Positions 63,601 to 64,000 of a DNA stretch of 64,000 nt are shown in pieces. A model generated the notes under the pieces. That model was given only the letters and a program-made list of their open reading frames with translations. It was not told where the DNA came from and ran no database searches. This DNA is from an uncultured Pelagibacteraceae bacterium (lineage in GTDB: Bacteria; Pseudomonadota; Alphaproteobacteria; Pelagibacterales; Pelagibacteraceae): the NCBI GenBank assembly GCA_902515185.1, contig CABXTN010000001.1:47442-111441 (forward strand), given 5' to 3'. Position 1 is the stretch's first letter; each line of letters begins with the position of its first letter. The position numbers and the translations under genes are program-made.

Positions 63601-64000
63601 TCTAATGCATCCCATACTGCGTTTGTTTCTTTTTCAACAAGTTTTTTTGCTTGTTTAATTGTTGATGCTAACCCTAATTTATTTAGCCTAGCATATAAAA
63701 AAGGTTTGAATAGTTCTAACGCCATTTTTTTTGGTAATCCACATTCATGTAATTTAAGATCTGGACCTACGACAATCACTGATCTACCTGAATAATCGAC
63801 ACGCTTTCCTAGTAAGTTTTGTCTAAATCTTCCTTGTTTACCCTTAAGCATCTCAGCAAGTGATTTTAATGGACGTTTTCCCGTTCCTGTTATTACTCTG
63901 CCTCTTCTACCGTTATCAAATAATGCATCTACAGATTCTTGTAGCATTCTTTTTTCGTTTCTTATTATTATATCCGGTGCCTTGAGATCCATTAGTCTCT
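60681..64000 (-). CDS. rpoC: DNA-directed RNA polymerase subunit beta' (partial; N-terminal part lies beyond window end)
   Basis: Catalytic [20 protein letters not shown]; zinc-site [20 protein letters not shown]; frame stays open to 64000 ([34 protein letters not shown]). Confidence 0.99.
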   Translation of the reverse strand, partial: RLMDLKAPDIIIRNEKRMLQESVDALFDNGRRGRVITGTGKRPLKSLAEMLKGKQGRFRQNLLGKRVDYSGRSVIVVGPDLKLHECGLPKKMALELFKPFLYARLNKLGLASTIKQAKKLVEKETNAVWDALELIVREHPVILNRAPTLHRLGVQAFEPKLIEGDAIELHPLTCAAFNADFDGDQMAVHIPLSLEAQLEARVLMMSTNNILSPSNGKPIIVPSQDMILGIYYLSQPPYQTEKVEGYFVNSSEIEQGLESGKINVHSRIISRFETVDENNNVKYEKYTSTVGRFLLANLLPKHKDIKFSLVDRLLPKKVVSEIIDIAFRFTGQKSTVIFCDKLKDLGFKHAFKAGISFGKDDLIIPENKPEMIEETKKLITDYENQYAEGLITRGEKYNKVVDAWSKCTDRVASEMMKRISATETTKDGLKINSVFMMADSGARGSAAQMKQLAGMRGLIAKPSGEIIESPITSNFKEGLTALEYFNSTHGARKGLADTALKTANSGYLTRRLCDVAQDLTITKKDCDCKSRGSINLSEIIEGGNVIVTLSERALGRVVAENVKNPISGDIVIKKGEMINESDCEKIDAAGVKSIRVYSVITCGSKKGVCAMCYGRDLSRGKMVHVGEAIGMISAQSIGEPGTQLTMRTFHVGGTASIKQDSQIVSKNEGTLKIINTNLLEDSKKNQIVMGRNTQLSIEDDNGLQIAIYKVPYGSKLFFKSGDKIKKNAKICEWDPYTTPVIAEKSGIVNYVDLIDGVTLSETLDDETGIESKSVIDWRSQSKNTDLKPRITLRDEKGNVIKKADDNEARYYLVPDSILSVKDGQKIFAGDVIARLPKETSKTKDITGGLPRVAELFEARKAKDSAIIAENDGKVLFGKEVRGKQRVSIVSDEGVTSNYLIPKGKHINFNQGEKIKKGEYLLDGQPLPHDILRILGIEELTEYFVNQVQEVYRLQGVVINDKHIETILRQMLKKIEVKNSGDSKLLPGEIIERIKFDDMNDELKAEGKKPAVGERVLMGITKASLQTESFISAASFQETTRVLTDAAIRGKTDTLQGLKENVIVGRLVPAGTGTIKNDWNKRAVEDDNKFLSEQEPVQPTETPANQ

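Noticed and set aside
1-64000. Search by eye for CRISPR repeats, IS ends, integrase or transposase genes, phage genes and rRNA
   Set aside because: None seen; no regularly spaced repeats and no such proteins in the ORF track.

Overview
This is a very AT-rich, gene-dense chromosomal window. Gene order and protein sequences look alphaproteobacterial, most likely Pelagibacterales/SAR11-like; that lineage is my inference, not a computed result. I found no mobile elements, CRISPR arrays, rRNA or phage genes, and almost all bases are explained by conserved housekeeping genes. The content is: a cyt-bc1 chaperone/bamE divergent pair; hppA; thiL-nusB-riboflavin-nrdR-glyA-rpiB; hemB; a spoT-pyrE-pdxJ-acpS-lepB-rnc-recO operon; smpB/folK/dapA; a lytic transglycosylase; tRNA-Ser(GCU); a heterotetrameric sarcosine oxidase operon (soxBDAG); gatCAB; ruvX-pyrB-pyrC-like-plsY-topA; ugd/galU; panC; mgtE; lipB; and one contiguous rplQ-to-rpoC block (alpha, spc, S10 and str ribosomal clusters). 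I do not see a clearly new multi-gene system. The points worth a second look are a SpoT/Rel protein lacking its ribosome-sensing middle region, an NrdR zinc ribbon with a one-residue deletion, a pyrB-linked dihydroorotase lacking the HxH metal motif, a degenerate GTP cyclohydrolase domain in RibBA, genes missing from otherwise conserved operons (era, dprA, rpmD, tuf), and extreme compaction of every convergent gene junction.
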